A stretch of 64,000 nt of DNA from Subtercola sp. Z020 (GTDB lineage Bacteria > Actinomycetota > Actinomycetes > Actinomycetales > Microbacteriaceae): the NCBI RefSeq assembly GCF_002931235.1, contig NZ_PSTT01000094.1:1-64000 (forward strand), written 5' to 3'. Positions 15,838 through 22,736 of this stretch are shown here, piece by piece (positions within the stretch are counted from its first letter, which is position 1; each line of letters begins with the position of its first letter). The position numbers were made by a program, and so were the translations under genes. The notes beneath the pieces were generated by a model. It searched no databases and was not told the origin of the DNA. It saw nothing but the letters and a program-made list of their open reading frames with translations.

Positions 15838-17586
15838 GTGACCGATGACAGTCGCCTTCTTGCCGGGCGGTACCGCATCGGTGACATCATCGGTCGGGGC
15901 GGCATGTCGAACGTGTACGTCGGGCGCGACGAACGCCTGGGCCGGCCCGTCGCCATCAAGCTCCTCAAGTCGTCGCTCGCCGGCGACCCGATCTTCCGCA
16001 CCCGGTTCCGCCAGGAGGCCCAGGCCGCCTCGCGCATGGCGCACCCCACCATCGTGCGGGTCTTCGACGCCGGTGAGGAGCGCGTCGCCGAGGCCGGCGG
16101 CAGCGAGGCGATCGTTCCCTTCATCGTCATGGAGTACGTGCAGGGCATCCTGCTGAAAGACCTCATCCGCCAGGGACCGGTCGACCCGGCCGAGGCCGTG
16201 CGCATCACCGACGGCATCCTCACGGCCCTCGAGTACTCGCACCGTGCCGGCGTCGTGCACCGCGACATCAAGCCCGGCAACATCATGCTGACGAACTCCG
16301 GCCAGGTGAAGGTGATGGACTTCGGTATCGCCCGCGCCATCTCCGACTCCTCGGCGACAGTCGCCCAGACGACGGCCATTCTCGGTACCGCGCAGTACTT
16401 CTCACCCGAGCAGGCCCGCGGCGAGTCGGTGGATGCCCGGACCGACCTGTACTCGACCGGCATCGTGCTGTTCGAACTGCTCACGGGGCGAGCGCCCTTC
16501 CGCGGCGAGACCCCCGTCGCCGTCGCCTACCAGCACGTGAGCGAGGCGCCGGTCGCTCCGAGTTCCATCAACCCGAAGGTCTCGCCGGCGCTCGACCAGG
16601 TCGTGGCGCACTCCCTCGCGAAGGACCGCTTCGCCCGCTTCCAGAGCGCCGCCGACTTCAAAGTCGACCTGCAGATCGCCGGTGCCGGCAAGATCCCGTC
16701 GAAGCGCCTGCCCACCGAAGACTTCCAGGCGTCGCTCTTCGGCGCGCCCCCGACGCTCACCGCCGGGTCAGACGCGGCACTCACCCAGCTCGCCGGCGAC
16801 GACGAGTACGCCGTGCGCACGCAGTCACGCCCCCCTGTCATCTGGATCTGGGCCGGTATCGCGAGCGTCGCGGTCATCCTCATCGCGATTCTGTTCTGGG
16901 TGTTCTCGCTCAAGGAGACCAACATCATTCCCGACGCCTCGCGCGTCATCCCGGTGACCTCCGGGCAGACCTACGAGAACGCGAATGCGACCCTGCAACA
17001 GCTGAACCTCGTGACGCAGCGGTACGACAAGAACGATCCGTCCGTTCCCGCGGGCGAGGTCATCAGCACCGACCCGGCGGCCGGCACGGTGGTTCAGCCG
17101 CAGACGGTCATCAGCGTCTACGTGTCTCTCGGGCCGAAGCCGGTGGCGATGCCGAGCGTGGTGGGCAGTACGGTCGCCGCCGCCACGCCGACGATCACGG
17201 CCCTCGGGATGCTCGTCGGCGCGACGACGAAGGAGAACTCCGCCACGGTGCCCGCCGACGTGATCATCAGCACGACTCCGGCGGCGGGAACCCAGAGCTC
17301 GGCGGGTGCGACAGTGACCTTCGTCGTCTCCAACGGGCTGGTGACCGTGCCGAACGTGGTGAACATGCCGCTCGAACAGGCCATCACGGCGCTCAAGGCC
17401 ATCGGGTACGACCCGAGTTCGGCCACCGACGACACCTGCGCCGCGCAGGTCGGCAGCCCGGTCACGAACCAGACCGTTCCGGCCGGTGACGCCCCCCAGT
17501 CCCAGGCGATCGTCGTCACCTACTGCACGGGCGACGCACCGGTCGTGCCGACGCCCACGCCGACCGCCACCCCCGCCACGAACTGA
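15838..17586 (+). CDS. pknB: PknB: PASTA-domain Ser/Thr protein kinase
   Basis: Essential growth and division receptor kinase of 582 residues. The kinase domain (about 11-275) has IIGRGGMSNVYVG, K41, HRDIKPGN (D143) and DFG (D161), and ILGTAQYFSPEQARG after the activation loop. The transmembrane helix is at about 337-358. The extracellular part has three PASTA repeats (about 365-560), which bind muropeptides or lipid II in homologues, and a short TPTPTATP tail. GTG 15838 was chosen because the family starts directly before GRYRIGDIIG; the frame is open upstream but overlaps pknA. A 107-bp gap separates it from pknA, so it may also have its own promoter. Confidence 0.93.
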   Translation: MTDDSRLLAGRYRIGDIIGRGGMSNVYVGRDERLGRPVAIKLLKSSLAGDPIFRTRFRQEAQAASRMAHPTIVRVFDAGEERVAEAGGSEAIVPFIVMEYVQGILLKDLIRQGPVDPAEAVRITDGILTALEYSHRAGVVHRDIKPGNIMLTNSGQVKVMDFGIARAISDSSATVAQTTAILGTAQYFSPEQARGESVDARTDLYSTGIVLFELLTGRAPFRGETPVAVAYQHVSEAPVAPSSINPKVSPALDQVVAHSLAKDRFARFQSAADFKVDLQIAGAGKIPSKRLPTEDFQASLFGAPPTLTAGSDAALTQLAGDDEYAVRTQSRPPVIWIWAGIASVAVILIAILFWVFSLKETNIIPDASRVIPVTSGQTYENANATLQQLNLVTQRYDKNDPSVPAGEVISTDPAAGTVVQPQTVISVYVSLGPKPVAMPSVVGSTVAAATPTITALGMLVGATTKENSATVPADVIISTTPAAGTQSSAGATVTFVVSNGLVTVPNVVNMPLEQAITALKAIGYDPSSATDDTCAAQVGSPVTNQTVPAGDAPQSQAIVVTYCTGDAPVVPTPTPTATPATN

Positions 17587-17615
17587 CGCGGCGTCGTCGC
17601 CTGGCCGGTGCCGCG

Positions 17616-18254
17616 CTAGCCGGCGTGAACGAGCGGACTGAGCCCGTCGGCCGCGGCTTCAGCCGAGTCGAGGCCCGCCGACACCAACCAGTTCGCGAGC
17701 ATCCGGTAGCCCCCCTCGGTCAGAACCGACTCGGGGTGGAACTGCACACCGTAGACCGGCGCTGTCGTGTGCCGCAGACCCATGATGACGCCACCCTCCG
17801 TGCGCGACGTCACGACGAGCGCCTCGGGCACGGTGCCGTCGACGACCGCGAGGGAGTGGTACCGGGTCGCGAGGAAGTTCTGGTCGACACCCGCATAGAA
17901 CGGGCTGCCGTCGTGCACGATGACCGATGTCTTGCCGTGCATCAGCTCTTCCGCGTTCGTCACCGTCGCACCCATCGCCTCGGCGATCGCCTGGTGGCCG
18001 AGGCACACGCCGAGAAGCGGTGTCGACGCGGCGATCGCCGCGTGCACGACCGCGACGGAGACCCCGGCCTCTGAGGGCTTGCCCGGGCCGGGCGAGATCA
18101 GCACAGCGTCATACTGCTCGAGCGCCGCGGCAGCGTCGTCGACGGTGAACGCATCGTTCCGAACGACGGTCGTCTCCGCCCCGAGCTGGTGCAGGTACCC
18201 GTTCAGCGTGTACACGAAGCTGTCGTAGTTGTCGATGACGAGAACGTGGGTCAT
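17616..18254 (-). CDS. trpG: TrpG/PabA-type glutamine amidotransferase
   Basis: Class I glutamine amidotransferase of 212 residues that supplies ammonia to anthranilate synthase or aminodeoxychorismate synthase. The triad is visible: GVCLGHQ with Cys84, and the VQFHPES motif near residue 172 with His and Glu. DNYDSFVYTLNGYL at the N-terminus is typical. No trpE or pabB is adjacent, so the partner subunit is elsewhere and both names remain open; location next to pknB, crgA and sortase is the widespread actinobacterial position of this gene. Its ATG overlaps the stop of the 55-residue membrane protein gene, so it is translationally coupled to it. Confidence 0.88.
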   Translation of the reverse strand: MTHVLVIDNYDSFVYTLNGYLHQLGAETTVVRNDAFTVDDAAAALEQYDAVLISPGPGKPSEAGVSVAVVHAAIAASTPLLGVCLGHQAIAEAMGATVTNAEELMHGKTSVIVHDGSPFYAGVDQNFLATRYHSLAVVDGTVPEALVVTSRTEGGVIMGLRHTTAPVYGVQFHPESVLTEGGYRMLANWLVSAGLDSAEAAADGLSPLVHAG

Positions 18255-18418
18255 GGATCAACCGTAACCGGTTGGCTCGGCGTCAGCAGCCCGTCGACCA
18301 GCGGGAAGATCCAGGTCGAGAGGGCGAAGAGCACGATGGCGACCGCCACCACCAGGATCAGGATGCGCAGCCACACCGGGCCGGGCAGACCACGCCAGAG
18401 GGCGCCGTACATACTCAC
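18251..18418 (-). CDS. 55-residue single-pass membrane protein, unknown function
   Basis: This gene is too short for ordinary gene calling but is well supported. GTG 18418 overlaps the sortase stop (GTGA) and its stop overlaps the trpG start (ATGA), so it exactly bridges two real genes. The product starts MSMYGALWRGLPGPVWL and has one transmembrane helix at about residues 17-38, then a short Pro-containing tail. An in-frame ATG at 18412 is an alternative start. I do not recognise the family; the overlaps suggest stoichiometric production with the sortase and amidotransferase. A role in anchoring or assisting the sortase is only a guess. Confidence 0.75.
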   Translation of the reverse strand: MSMYGALWRGLPGPVWLRILILVVAVAIVLFALSTWIFPLVDGLLTPSQPVTVDP

Positions 18419-19323
18419 GCCCCCTTTCCGGTGAGGCCGGCGATCTCGGCGGGCGCTCCCGCGCTCCGCGGAGTGAAGGAGTCGAGCACCCCGTAGGCGA
18501 TGATGCGCTCAGATGCGATGTAGAGGGGGTTGCAGCTCGTCAGCGTGATCAGCCTGTCGGTGGGTGCGGCATCCGGAACCTGCGGAACAGCACTCAACAC
18601 GTCGACACCCTCGGGCGTGACGTACTCGGTGTCGCGGTAGCGGTAGGTGTACCAGCCGTCCTGGGTCTCGACGTAGATGGGGTCGCCGATCTGCAGCTCA
18701 TTGATCTTGATGAACGGGCTGCCCCATCCGTCGCGGTGCGCAGCGATGGCGAAGTTGCCCATGTCGCCCGGCATCTGGCTCTGCTCGTAGTGGCCGGCGC
18801 CTCCGGCGTTCAGCACGGCCTTGGCATCGACGCCCTCTGCGATGGTGCGCTTGTAGTCCGCACCGAACCGCGGAACGTAGAGCACAGCGAACTGCTTGGT
18901 CTCCGCCGGTGCGGCCATCACCACGGGCGAGGCACCGGATGCTCCAGAGGAGTCGGCCGGAGGTGCCGCTGCGTCGGTGCTGCCGGGGGCGGCGGGCCCC
19001 ACGGGCGAAGCGTTCCACTGCTGTGACAGCCCCGAGGCATCGTTGGTCTGAGCGTTGTTGAGCGCGATGCCCTGGATCCAGAGCTGCCAACCGAGAAAGA
19101 GGAAGACGAGCACGCCAGCGGTGATGAGCAGTTCTCCCGCGACTCCGATGACCCCCCGCACGATCGATCGGGGTGCGTTGTCGCGGCGCCCGCCCGTGCG
19201 GCCCCTGTTGCCTCGGTTGTCCCGGCGTCGCCGGTCATCATCAGGAGTGGGCGACGAGCCCGCCGAACCGGCGCCGTCGCCGGATTCCGGGTCTTCGGAA
19301 TAAAGTGAGTAAATGTCTGTCAC
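18415..19323 (-). CDS. Class E sortase
   Basis: Membrane-anchored transpeptidase that attaches secreted proteins to the wall; class E enzymes often recognise LAxTG motifs. The protein is 302 residues from GTG 19323. A charged, disordered N-terminus is followed by a transmembrane helix at about 57-82, an Ala/Pro/Ser-rich linker and the sortase barrel (from about 140: FAVLYVPRFGADY). Catalytic His is in AAHRDGWG, Cys in TLTSCNPLY and Arg in ASERIIAYG. GTG 19323 is preferred to ATG 19332 because a TAAGAT -10 box ends 7 bases upstream and would overlap the other start. No obvious sortase substrate gene is seen in the window. Confidence 0.9.
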   Translation of the reverse strand: MTDIYSLYSEDPESGDGAGSAGSSPTPDDDRRRRDNRGNRGRTGGRRDNAPRSIVRGVIGVAGELLITAGVLVFLFLGWQLWIQGIALNNAQTNDASGLSQQWNASPVGPAAPGSTDAAAPPADSSGASGASPVVMAAPAETKQFAVLYVPRFGADYKRTIAEGVDAKAVLNAGGAGHYEQSQMPGDMGNFAIAAHRDGWGSPFIKINELQIGDPIYVETQDGWYTYRYRDTEYVTPEGVDVLSAVPQVPDAAPTDRLITLTSCNPLYIASERIIAYGVLDSFTPRSAGAPAEIAGLTGKGA

Positions 19324-19330
19324 GCCGGCC

Positions 19331-19336
19331 ATCTTA
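19331..19336 (-). promoter_or_regulatory. -10 box (TAAGAT) of the sortase operon, leaderless-type
   Basis: TAAGAT on the minus strand ends 7 bases before GTG 19323. It decides the start codon of the sortase and marks the promoter of the sortase, 55-residue protein and trpG operon. Confidence 0.55.
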
Positions 19337-19414
19337 GGAGAAGTGGATCACTAAACGCTGAGTTCCTCACAGCGTACCAACAGTGCTCTTCTGCGCCCGG
19401 CCAGTATTCCCGGC

Positions 19415-19420
19415 TAGAAT
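19415..19420 (+). promoter_or_regulatory. -10 box (TAGAAT) of crgA, leaderless-type
   Basis: TAGAAT ends 7 bases before ATG 19428. With the box at 19331-19336 it forms a back-to-back pair of leaderless-type promoters about 80 bp apart. Confidence 0.6.
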
Positions 19421-19427
19421 CATCGGC

Positions 19428-19667
19428 ATGGCCCGCGAAAAGACCCGTTCCCAGCACGTCGTTCCGAGAACGAGCGATGAGTCGAGCCCCAACCCGGTGT
19501 GGTTCAAGCCGGTCATGTTCGGCTTCATGCTGCTCGGTCTCATCTGGATCATCGTCTTCTACGTCAGCCAGGGCGTGCTGCCCATCCCCGACCTCGGCAG
19601 CTGGAACATCCTCATCGGCTTCGGCATCGCCTTCATCGGCTTCATCATGACCACTCGGTGGCGCTGA
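19428..19667 (+). CDS. crgA: Cell division protein CrgA
   Basis: Small septation regulator of 79 residues that binds FtsZ-ring membrane proteins and PBPs in actinobacteria. A basic N-terminal region (MAREKTRSQHVVP) precedes two transmembrane helices at about 23-45 and 55-75, separated by the GVLPIPDLGSWN loop. NPVWFKPVMFG and the C-terminal TTRWR are family features. The frame is open 15 codons further upstream, but ATG 19428 fits the family and follows a TAGAAT -10 box by 7 bases. Its place beside the PknB/sortase cluster is conserved in the phylum. Confidence 0.93.
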   Translation: MAREKTRSQHVVPRTSDESSPNPVWFKPVMFGFMLLGLIWIIVFYVSQGVLPIPDLGSWNILIGFGIAFIGFIMTTRWR

Positions 19668-19697
19668 GTTACACGGGTGTAATTATCCCCAGTGTTA

Positions 19698-19736
19698 ATA
19701 ACCCTGTGGATAACTTCGAATAATCCACAGGGTTAT
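19698..19736. terminator. Hairpin between convergent crgA and rhomboid genes, containing a perfect DnaA box
   Basis: A 14-bp perfect inverted repeat (19698-19711 and 19723-19736, arm ATAACCCTGTGGAT) with an 11-nt loop lies between two convergent genes and could terminate both transcripts, although a long T-run is missing. TGTGGATAA at 19705-19713 is the exact complement of the DnaA box TTATCCACA. Confidence 0.6.
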
Positions 19737-19780
19737 CACCAGTTCGGTGCAGAGTGAGCCGCACGGTCTCGGGATGCGGC

Positions 19781-20665
19781 TCAGACGAGTGAGCGGATGA
19801 CGGTCACTGCGACGAGAACGACGAAAACCGCAGCCGTCAGCAGAACCTGCACCGGCTGCCGCTGGCGCTGCCGGGTCTCGATGTAGATCAGCCCGACGAG
19901 CGCGCCGGCGACCAGCCCGCCGATGTGCGCCTGCCAGCTGATCCCCGGAACCAGAAAACCGATCGCCAGGTTCAGCACGACCAGCACCACGAGCTGGGAG
20001 GTGTTGCCACCCAGCCGCCGCGCAATGATGAAGAATGCGGCCATCAGGCCGAAGATCGCACCAGACGCACCGATGACACCGGCACCCGGGTCGGTCAACA
20101 GGTCGACGGCTACGGCACCGCCGATGGCGGCGATCAGATACAGCGCGAGAAAGCGCAGGTGCCCGACCATCGGCTCGAGAATCCGCCCGAAGATGAAGAG
20201 CGAATACATGTTGAAGAGAATGTGCAGAATCGAGAACGGCGACGTGATCGAGAACGGCGTGTGCACCAACGCATAGGTCAGCAGGCGCCACGGCTGCAGG
20301 CCCACCGCGTATCCCGCATCGGGCTGTACGTAGGCACCTGCGAACTGCAGGGCACTCGTGACACCGAGCGCGGGAATCAGTTGCAGCACGAAAACGAACA
20401 CCGTCACCGCGATGATCGCGTAGGTGACGATCGGGTTGCCGGATGATCGGCTCATCGACCGCGCGGCCCGCACCAGTGCCGGGCGACGTGTGTACTGGCC
20501 GCCCGATCGTGCGTTTCGCGCACAGTCGACGCAGTGCACACCCACGGCCGCCTGCACGGAACACTCGGGGCAGACCGTCTTGCCGCAGCGCTGGCAGAGA
20601 ATGTAACTCTGTCGGTCGGGATGCCGGTAGCAGACGTTCGACGACGTCTCGGGAACGGAGGTCAT
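19781..20665 (-). CDS. Rhomboid-family intramembrane serine protease with N-terminal zinc-ribbon
   Basis: Membrane protease of 294 residues. The N-terminus (about 12-50) has CYRHPDRQSYILCQRC, CPEC and HCVDC, a Cys/His metal-binding B-box-like module common in actinobacterial rhomboids. The rhomboid core follows with about seven membrane helices. The catalytic Ser is in GASGAIFGL (about residue 205) and the catalytic His in the QAHIGGLVAG helix (about 253); the preceding HILFNMYSLF helix matches the family's conserved His/Asn segment. It cleaves membrane proteins within or near the bilayer; substrates are unknown. It is convergent with crgA. Confidence 0.92.
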   Translation of the reverse strand: MTSVPETSSNVCYRHPDRQSYILCQRCGKTVCPECSVQAAVGVHCVDCARNARSGGQYTRRPALVRAARSMSRSSGNPIVTYAIIAVTVFVFVLQLIPALGVTSALQFAGAYVQPDAGYAVGLQPWRLLTYALVHTPFSITSPFSILHILFNMYSLFIFGRILEPMVGHLRFLALYLIAAIGGAVAVDLLTDPGAGVIGASGAIFGLMAAFFIIARRLGGNTSQLVVLVVLNLAIGFLVPGISWQAHIGGLVAGALVGLIYIETRQRQRQPVQVLLTAAVFVVLVAVTVIRSLV

Positions 20666-20709
20666 CGCGCTACGAACCCTGCGACGGAGCCGACGGCCAG
20701 GAGAACCAC

Positions 20710-21249
20710 TTACGCGTCAGCGACCTCGACGCTCTCGATCACAACGGAGTCGAGAGGGCGGTCGTAGGAGTCGGTCGCGACAGCCGCGAGCTTGTCGACG
20801 ATGCGGCGCGAGGAGTCGTCGGCCACCTCACCGAAGATGGTGTGCTTGCCCTGCAACCACGGGGTCGGCCCCACGGTGATGAAGAACTGCGAGCCGTTGG
20901 TGCCCTGCCCACCCTGGATGCCGGCATTCGCCATGGCGAGGATGTACGGCTGGGTGAAGTCGAGGTCGGGGCTGATCTCGTCGTTGAAACGGTAGCCAGG
21001 GCCACCGGTGCCGTTGCCGAGCGGGTCACCGCCCTGGATCATGAAGCCGGGGATGATGCGGTGGAAGACGCTGCCGTCGTAGAGCTTGGCGGTGGTGGCC
21101 GTACCCGTCTTCGGATCGGTCCATTCGCGCTCACCGGAAGCGAGACCGACGAAGTTCTTCACGGTCTGCGGAGCGTGGTTGCCGAAGAGATTGACGGTGA
21201 TGTCGCCGAGGTTCGTGTGGAGAGTCGCGACGTGGGTGTGCTTGGCCAT
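20710..21249 (-). CDS. Cyclophilin-type peptidyl-prolyl isomerase
   Basis: Cytoplasmic PPIase of 179 residues speeding cis-trans isomerisation at proline. The cyclophilin signature is present: VFHRIIPGFMIQGGDP (about 61-76), with the Arg, Phe and Gln active-site residues, then NAGIQGGQGTNGSQFFIT and TPWLQGKHTIFGEV. There is no signal peptide. A GAGAAT sequence ends six bases before the start and could be a leaderless -10 box. The ppiA position near the origin, not far from rhomboid and crgA, is conserved in Actinobacteria. Confidence 0.93.
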   Translation of the reverse strand: MAKHTHVATLHTNLGDITVNLFGNHAPQTVKNFVGLASGEREWTDPKTGTATTAKLYDGSVFHRIIPGFMIQGGDPLGNGTGGPGYRFNDEISPDLDFTQPYILAMANAGIQGGQGTNGSQFFITVGPTPWLQGKHTIFGEVADDSSRRIVDKLAAVATDSYDRPLDSVVIESVEVADA

Positions 21250-21391
21250 GGCTCAATTCTCACACACCGCCCGCCGCACACAGTCAAGGGTCAGCGTAAA
21301 GAAGGAGGATAGTCAGGTCTCGATGTTCGGTCGACCTCCATTGCGTGGCAAGATTGGGTTCGACCGCGTTCTCAGCCGATGGAGGTTTCTG

Positions 21392-21925
21392 ATGAGTCTC
21401 ACCCGTAAACGCCAGAAGGCGCTCAAGAATTTGCGCTCCACTGCCGACAAGCTCTGGAGCGACCAGCAGGAGATTCTCGACCGTGCCAACCACGTCGCTC
21501 GTGAAGCGAAACTGCAGTTGGGCGAGTTGACCAAAGAAGAGGTCGTGCCGCGCGTGCGCACCGCGACCAAGACGGCCTCCGACTCCATCGCTCAGTCGAC
21601 GGCCCACAGCCTCGCCTCGGTGAAGGTCGCGAGCGACCAGGCCAAGTCGAAGTTCAACTCCGACATTCTGCCGGCAATCGGTGGCGGCCTGGCCTCAGCG
21701 GCGGGTGCGCTCGGTGTGAGTGACAACAAGACCGTGAAGTCGGCGATCTCGAAGGTCAGCCCCCAGGCGGCCAAGAAGAACTCGCACGTCGGCACCTATG
21801 TTGCGCTCGTGACGGGCGCGGTCGCCCTCGTCGGTATCGGTTATGCCGTGTGGCAGACCTTCCGCGCCGACGACGAGCTCTGGATCAGCGAAGACGAGAT
21901 CGACGCAGGCACCACCGCCTCCTAG
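21392..21925 (+). CDS. Unknown coiled-coil protein with C-terminal membrane anchor
   Basis: A 177-residue protein that I cannot assign. Residues 1-110 are highly charged and helical (LTRKRQKALKNLRSTADKLW, then Ala/Lys/Ser-rich heptad-like stretches similar to phasin or apolipoprotein helices). A Gly/Ala stretch (about 95-108) follows, then a transmembrane helix at about 137-157 (THVALVTGAVALVGIGYAVW-like) and an acidic tail (DDELWISEDEID). ATG 21392 was chosen because GGAGG lies 6 bases upstream; the frame is open further upstream without a better start. A strong terminator follows. It may be a tail-anchored envelope or nucleoid-associated protein; no function is claimed. Confidence 0.8.
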   Translation: MSLTRKRQKALKNLRSTADKLWSDQQEILDRANHVAREAKLQLGELTKEEVVPRVRTATKTASDSIAQSTAHSLASVKVASDQAKSKFNSDILPAIGGGLASAAGALGVSDNKTVKSAISKVSPQAAKKNSHVGTYVALVTGAVALVGIGYAVWQTFRADDELWISEDEIDAGTTAS

Positions 21926-21939
21926 TCTCCCCAGCACGA

Positions 21940-21974
21940 GAAAGACCCGGCCTCCACAGGGAGCCGGGTCTTTC
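21940..21974 (+). terminator. Intrinsic terminator after the coiled-coil membrane protein gene
   Basis: Inverted repeat AAAGACCCGGC (21941-21951) and GCCGGGTCTTT (21963-21973), an 11-bp stem ending in T residues, 15 bases after the stop at 21925. Confidence 0.85.
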
Positions 21975-22062
21975 TGCTTAACACAACGGCGCAAGCAAGC
22001 GAAGCGCGCTGCGCCGGGCGGGGACCGGCGCAGCCAGAAGTAAATGGAGCGACGCTCGAACC

Positions 22063-22088
22063 AAAAAAACCGGCCCGCTGGCCGGTTT
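22063..22088 (-). terminator. Intrinsic terminator of the tRNA-Ile/tRNA-Ala transcript
   Basis: On the minus strand a 9-bp stem (AAACCGGCC paired with GGCCGGTTT) runs into a T-tract of seven. It lies just downstream of tRNA-Ala, facing the plus-strand terminator at 21940-21974. Confidence 0.85.
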
Positions 22089-22101
22089 CTTGTGATTCGA
22101 G

Positions 22102-22174
22102 TGGAGCCTAGGAGAATCGAACTCCTGACCTCCTGCTTGCAAAGCAGGCGCTCTACCAATTGAGCTAAGGCCCC
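22102..22174 (-). tRNA. tRNA-Ala (TGC)
   Basis: A 73-nt cloverleaf without encoded CCA. The acceptor stem has the G3-U70 pair that identifies alanine tRNA. The anticodon loop TTTGCAA gives TGC. Discriminator A is at 22102. Confidence 0.95.
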
Positions 22175-22187
22175 GTAAGGGAATGGG

Positions 22188-22261
22188 TGGGGGTACCGGG
22201 ATTTGAACCTGGGACCTCTTCATTATCAGTGAAGCGCTCTAACCAACTGAGCTATACCCCC
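22188..22261 (-). tRNA. tRNA-Ile (GAT)
   Basis: A 74-nt cloverleaf starting GGGGGTATAGCTC. The anticodon loop is CTGATAA, giving GAT. No CCA is encoded (CCC follows discriminator A). It is 13 bases upstream of tRNA-Ala on the same strand, so they are probably cotranscribed, possibly as the tail of the gyrB-gyrA transcript. Confidence 0.95.
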
Positions 22262-22323
22262 GTCTGGGCTGTTGTGCCTCCCGGCTGTACCGGGAAACGC
22301 AACTTTACGATCTTACCCAAAAC

Positions 22324-22731
22324 CTACTTGTTTGTGAAACCGAGCATCACTCCGCCGGTGATTTTCACCGTCAGGTTGTACAGAACGGCCGCGATCGCGC
22401 CCAGCGCTGTGATCACGATCACGTCGAGGATCGCCACGATGATCGCGAATCCCATCACCTGCCCGAGGGAGGCGAAGTCGTTGATGTCGAAGTTGCCCGT
22501 GCCGGCGATCTCGGTCAGCACCTTGTTGACCGAGTCGAACACACCCGTCTGGTTCAGCAGCGACCAGATCAGGAACGCCGCCACGACGGTGACGATCCCG
22601 AGGATGATCGACCACAGGAACGACAGCTTGAGGATCGACCAGAAGTCGACGTAGACCAGGCGCAGGCGCACCTGCTTGGTCTGGGCGGGGCGTGATGACT
22701 TCTTGGCGAGCTTCTCGGCCACATTACTCAT
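22324..22731 (-). CDS. DUF3566 membrane protein
   Basis: A 135-residue protein of the DUF3566 family, found downstream of gyrA across Actinobacteria. After a Lys/Arg-rich N-terminus (AEKLAKKSSRPAQTKQVRLRL) it has a hydrophobic helix at about 33-58 (WSILKLSFLWSIILGIV), an amphipathic middle (FDSVNKVLTEIAG) and a second and third hydrophobic stretch between 88 and 128. The family is a transmembrane protein of unknown role. It lies five bases after gyrA and is the last protein gene of the dnaA-gyrA operon arm. Confidence 0.9.
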   Translation of the reverse strand: MSNVAEKLAKKSSRPAQTKQVRLRLVYVDFWSILKLSFLWSIILGIVTVVAAFLIWSLLNQTGVFDSVNKVLTEIAGTGNFDINDFASLGQVMGFAIIVAILDVIVITALGAIAAVLYNLTVKITGGVMLGFTNK

Positions 22732-22736
22732 GGGTC

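Noticed and set aside
22102-22261. Integration site at the tRNA-Ala/tRNA-Ile pair.
   Set aside because: No partial tRNA copy, integrase or base-composition change was found on either side; terminators directly flank conserved genes.
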